From positions 1 to 7,236 of the forward strand of contig JAPPKV010000111.1 in NCBI GenBank assembly GCA_028819775.1: 7,236 nt of DNA, written 5' to 3'. Shown piece by piece: positions 4,321 to 7,236 of the stretch; within the stretch, counting starts at the first letter, position 1; each line of letters starts with the position of its first letter. The position numbers and the translations under genes were made by a program. Source of the DNA: Gammaproteobacteria bacterium (GTDB lineage Bacteria; Pseudomonadota; Gammaproteobacteria; Pseudomonadales; Azotimanducaceae_A). Under the pieces are notes generated by a model that worked only from the letters and a program-made list of their open reading frames with translations, searched no databases and had not been told where the DNA came from.

Positions 4321-7236
4321 TCACAGCTTGTATCGGAAACCGATGCTGAAACGCGGGCCCGCCTGGCCGGCGAAGAGCGTTTGAAGCCGGTCGCGCCCGT
4401 AGAGGTGCGTCGTCTCGTCGGTAACGTTGATCGCGTCGACGTACACCTGCATGGCGTCAGTAATCCAGTAGCTCGCGCTCACATCGAGCTGCTGGTAGGC
4501 CGAGACGTAGGTCGGCGGCCCCGCGCCGACGTTCACCTGCCCGGTTCCCGCGAGGAAGTCGTCGCGCCAGTTGTATGCCAGCCGCACGTTGATGCCGTTC
4601 TTGTCGTAGAAGGCGATCAGGTTGGCGGAGTCGCTCAAGCCGGTGAGTACGAACTGCTGCGCCAGGCTGAAGTTGTCGTAGCCGACATCGGCGTCGACGA
4701 TGGTCGCGTTGGCGATGAAACCGAAGCCCGACTCGCCGAAGTTGTGCTGCACGACGAACTCCCAGCCACGCATCGTGGCCTGCTCGATATTGACCGGGAC
4801 CGTGAGGATGAACGGCGAGGCCGGGTCGCGGCCCGCGACGCCCGAGATGATGCCGTTCGCCGCATCGACGCCGGGTGCGTCCGCACGGAAGTCGAGGATC
4901 CACGCGTAGAGCATTGCCGAGTCCGAACTGCCGGTCGCCGCACGGGCCTCGTCGGCCAATGGCCCAAGCGCCGGGTGCGGCAGGTCGAAGGTCTGCTCGG
5001 TGACGGAGGACGTGCCGATGAAGTTCTCCACATCCTTGAGGAAGTAGCCCGCCGCCGCGTAGCTGCCCTCGCCGTAGTAGTACTCCACGGACAGGTCGTA
5101 GTTCTGCGACTGGAACGGGAGCAGCGCCGGATTGCCCCGGTTGCCCCGCCCGCCGTCGACGCGCACCAGCGACTCGATCGTCTGGCCGCCCTGGATGTCC
5201 CCGTAGTTCGGGCGCGTCATGGTCTCGCTGTAGGAGAACCGGCCGACGAGTGCCGGTGTCAGGTCAATCTTGAAATCGAAGCTAGGCAGCAGAAGATCGT
5301 AGCTGCCTCTTAGATTGGTGAACGCGGTAGCTGCCTGAATGGCGGTGAGTTCATTGCCGGAAATCCAGTTGATGCCCGTATACGCGGGCGAGAGAGCTTC
5401 GGAATCGACCTCGGTGCTCTCGTAGCGGAGGCCGATGCGCACCGCGACGGGCCTGGTCCCCAAGTCGCCGCTCATGTTCGCCTGCACATAGACCGCCTCG
5501 GACGCCTCGAGCGTACGCCGGTCGGCGGTGAAGCGGCTCGATAGGCAGAGACCCGTGCCGCAATCGCCCATGTCGTTGAGCACGAACGTGGTGGCCGCCC
5601 CGGAACGCATCAGTTGCTCGGTGCGCGCCACGAGTTCCACCATGTCGAACCGGTAGTACGTTGTCTGGCGCCGCGCGTCGTCGCCTCCCGGCACCTGGTC
5701 GAAGGCTTCGCCGGCATCCGACGGGACCAGGAGGTCCGAGATGGCGCCCGGCTGCGTTACGCCACCCCAGGCGTCGCGTTGCACCACCGAGCCCGCTGCG
5801 CGGTTGTCGACATCCGTGAGCTGGATACCGAAGTCGATGCTGTCGATGAAGCTCAAGTCCAACTCGTAGATTCCGCCGAGCCGCGTCTGCGCAATGTCCA
5901 TTTCCGAGAAGTTGTTGGTGAACACGCTTCCCGTGACGATCATGTCGTCGGGCGAGAGCGGGTCGGCGAGCGTGAGTTCGAGCACCGGCAACTCGGCGCC
6001 GAAGTGGCCGCTGGTTCGCGAGCGCGTGAACGCTGCCGTGGAGAGCAGGGCGGAGTCGCCGTACGGGCTGTCCGGTTCGCGGCTTGCCGTCGAATTGTGG
6101 TGATCGAACTCCAACGACAGCCGGTTGGTCGCGTCCCAGATCAGGTTCAAGCCGGTCGCACCGTTTTGCGCGCGCCAAGCGTCCTGACCGCCGGCCATGG
6201 AGTAGTCGGCATTGCTCGCATTCTCGGTGTAGGTGAGCGGGGACGCCTGCGGGCCGTCGGTCCACAACGTCTCCTGGCCACCGAAGTTGAACCATGCCGA
6301 AAGGTTGCTGTACGTGCGTTCGAGTTCGACCTCGGAATACGTGTAGTCGAGCGTGGCGACAAAGACGTCGGAGGGCTGGACCTGCAGCGTGAGCTGGCCG
6401 TTGGTTCGAACGCGATCGAATTCCGCGATTTCGTAGCCGATCGCCTGGGGCACCGAGTAGAGGTCTCCCTCCCCCGGCCGGTTCTGCTGGTTGGGATCGG
6501 TGTGCGGCGGGATGCCGCCCCACTCGGACGGGCCAATGCCACACCAGCAGTTGTCCGTCTCGCCGGGGAACGTCCGCCAGCCGCCGACGTTCGCCGTGTT
6601 GGCGCCGTTGTCGCGATCTTGACGGACGACGCTCAGCGCAATGCCGACGCGGTCGTTGGCGAACGTGTTCGAGAACAGCGCCGAGATCTCGGGGGTCACT
6701 TCGCTGCCCTCCTCCGTGGAGAGATCGCGAAGCGCGCTGCCGGCCGCTGTAAAGGACGGACCCGGGTTCTCGAGCGGCCGCGTCGTGCGAATGCTCATCG
6801 TGGCCCCGATGCCGCCGGTCGGCATTTGCGCCTGGCCGCTCTTGTAGATCTCCACCGTGCTGATGCCCTCGGATGCGAGGTTGCCGAAATCAAACGAACG
6901 CCCAAGTCCGGAGGCCGTCGGCATCTGTCGGCCGTTGAGCAGCACAAGGTTGAAGTCCGGGCCGAAGCCGCGGACGGTGACGCGGGCGCCCTCGCCGCGC
7001 TCGCGGTCGATGGAAACGCCCGTGATTCGTTGCAGCGACTCCGCGAGATTGCTGTCCGGGAAATCGCCGATGTCCTCCGCAGTGATCAGATCCACCACGC
7101 CGATGGCAGCGCGTTTGAGATCCATCGACTGCTTCAGACTCTCCCGAATGCCGACGGCGACGATCAGTTCCTCGAGGGTGACCGCCTCGGCGTCTGTGTC
7201 CCCCGCCTCCTGGCCCGTTGCCATTCCAGCCACGGC
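4321..7236 (-). CDS. TonB-dependent outer-membrane receptor, Xanthomonas/Caulobacter type (5' end outside window)
   Basis: The frame is open to the right edge, and its first visible residues (AVAGMATGQEA) resemble the end of a signal peptide, so the true start probably lies outside. Numbering here begins at the GTG at 7233. A TonB-box-like segment (LEELIVAVG, 20-28) precedes the plug domain (about 35-155), which has ESLQRITGVS, VTVRGFGPDFN (85-95), LLNGR and PTGGIGATMSIRTTRP (138-153). The rest is a 22-strand-type barrel with the family's GNPALLPFQSQNYDLS and GWEFVVQHNFGESGFGF segments. It would take a bound ligand across the outer membrane using TonB-ExbBD energy. The visible 970 residues match the family's usual length. 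Cys229/Cys231 and Cys558/Cys563 may form disulfides in surface loops. The last residue is Leu rather than the usual aromatic. The substrate cannot be told from sequence; relatives are often linked to carbohydrate or other nutrient uptake. The neighbouring ammonium channel hints at a nitrogen-bearing ligand, which is speculation. Confidence 0.95.
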   Translation of the reverse strand, partial: AVAGMATGQEAGDTDAEAVTLEELIVAVGIRESLKQSMDLKRAAIGVVDLITAEDIGDFPDSNLAESLQRITGVSIDRERGEGARVTVRGFGPDFNLVLLNGRQMPTASGLGRSFDFGNLASEGISTVEIYKSGQAQMPTGGIGATMSIRTTRPLENPGPSFTAAGSALRDLSTEEGSEVTPEISALFSNTFANDRVGIALSVVRQDRDNGANTANVGGWRTFPGETDNCWCGIGPSEWGGIPPHTDPNQQNRPGEGDLYSVPQAIGYEIAEFDRVRTNGQLTLQVQPSDVFVATLDYTYSEVELERTYSNLSAWFNFGGQETLWTDGPQASPLTYTENASNADYSMAGGQDAWRAQNGATGLNLIWDATNRLSLEFDHHNSTASREPDSPYGDSALLSTAAFTRSRTSGHFGAELPVLELTLADPLSPDDMIVTGSVFTNNFSEMDIAQTRLGGIYELDLSFIDSIDFGIQLTDVDNRAAGSVVQRDAWGGVTQPGAISDLLVPSDAGEAFDQVPGGDDARRQTTYYRFDMVELVARTEQLMRSGAATTFVLNDMGDCGTGLCLSSRFTADRRTLEASEAVYVQANMSGDLGTRPVAVRIGLRYESTEVDSEALSPAYTGINWISGNELTAIQAATAFTNLRGSYDLLLPSFDFKIDLTPALVGRFSYSETMTRPNYGDIQGGQTIESLVRVDGGRGNRGNPALLPFQSQNYDLSVEYYYGEGSYAAAGYFLKDVENFIGTSSVTEQTFDLPHPALGPLADEARAATGSSDSAMLYAWILDFRADAPGVDAANGIISGVAGRDPASPFILTVPVNIEQATMRGWEFVVQHNFGESGFGFIANATIVDADVGYDNFSLAQQFVLTGLSDSANLIAFYDKNGINVRLAYNWRDDFLAGTGQVNVGAGPPTYVSAYQQLDVSASYWITDAMQVYVDAINVTDETTHLYGRDRLQTLFAGQAGPRFSIGFRYKL

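Noticed and set aside
4291..5313. 340-residue plus-strand frame opposite the receptor's C-terminal barrel
   Set aside because: No motif, no ribosome-binding site noted, and the antisense strand encodes a recognisable TonB receptor barrel throughout.

Overview
The window is a GC-rich, fully co-directional stretch: all three genes lie on the minus strand, so transcription runs from high to low coordinates. In that order they are a TonB-dependent outer-membrane receptor (4321-7236, 5' end off the window), an Amt-family ammonium channel (2923-4215, complete), and a long membrane-anchored protein with a kinase-like cytoplasmic domain and a periplasmic PEGA/sulfatase-modifying-factor-like half (1-2735, 3' end off the window). 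The receptor proves a Gram-negative. Its resemblance to the Xanthomonas/Caulobacter-type TonB receptors, and the kinase-TM-PEGA-FGE architecture, suggest a gammaproteobacterium, perhaps marine or environmental. That placement is an inference from family resemblance only.

Layout: about 2.9 kb of receptor; a 105-bp gap with three near-identical 13-14 bp direct repeats, an AT-rich palindrome and a ribosome-binding site; the 430-residue Amt protein; a 187-bp gap with short tandem repeats and a small hairpin at the next gene's start; then at least 911 codons of the kinase-like protein. No tRNA, rRNA, CRISPR array or insertion sequence is visible. Long plus-strand frames opposite these genes are antisense shadows of GC-rich coding DNA.

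The main discovery is the kinase-like protein. It belongs by sequence to the bacterial Ser/Thr kinase family, but the residues needed for catalysis are replaced: the VAxK lysine is Arg45, the HRD aspartate is Asn157, the catalytic-loop lysine is Gly159, the metal-binding Asn is Ser162 and the DFG aspartate is Gly175. The glycine-rich loop, the APxE segment and the rest of the frame are intact. It therefore looks like a maintained pseudokinase joined through one membrane span to a periplasmic module, and the C-terminal FGE-like domain also lacks the two cysteines of true formylglycine-generating enzymes. Both 'enzyme' domains thus appear to be used for binding or signalling.

The three genes could work together in nitrogen acquisition: the receptor takes a ligand through the outer membrane, Amt takes ammonium through the inner membrane, and the pseudokinase senses or scaffolds across the inner membrane. 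Only the gene order and common strand support this; no shared regulatory site was identified. A perfect 22-bp palindrome inside the FGE-like coding region (223-244) is the most striking non-coding signal.
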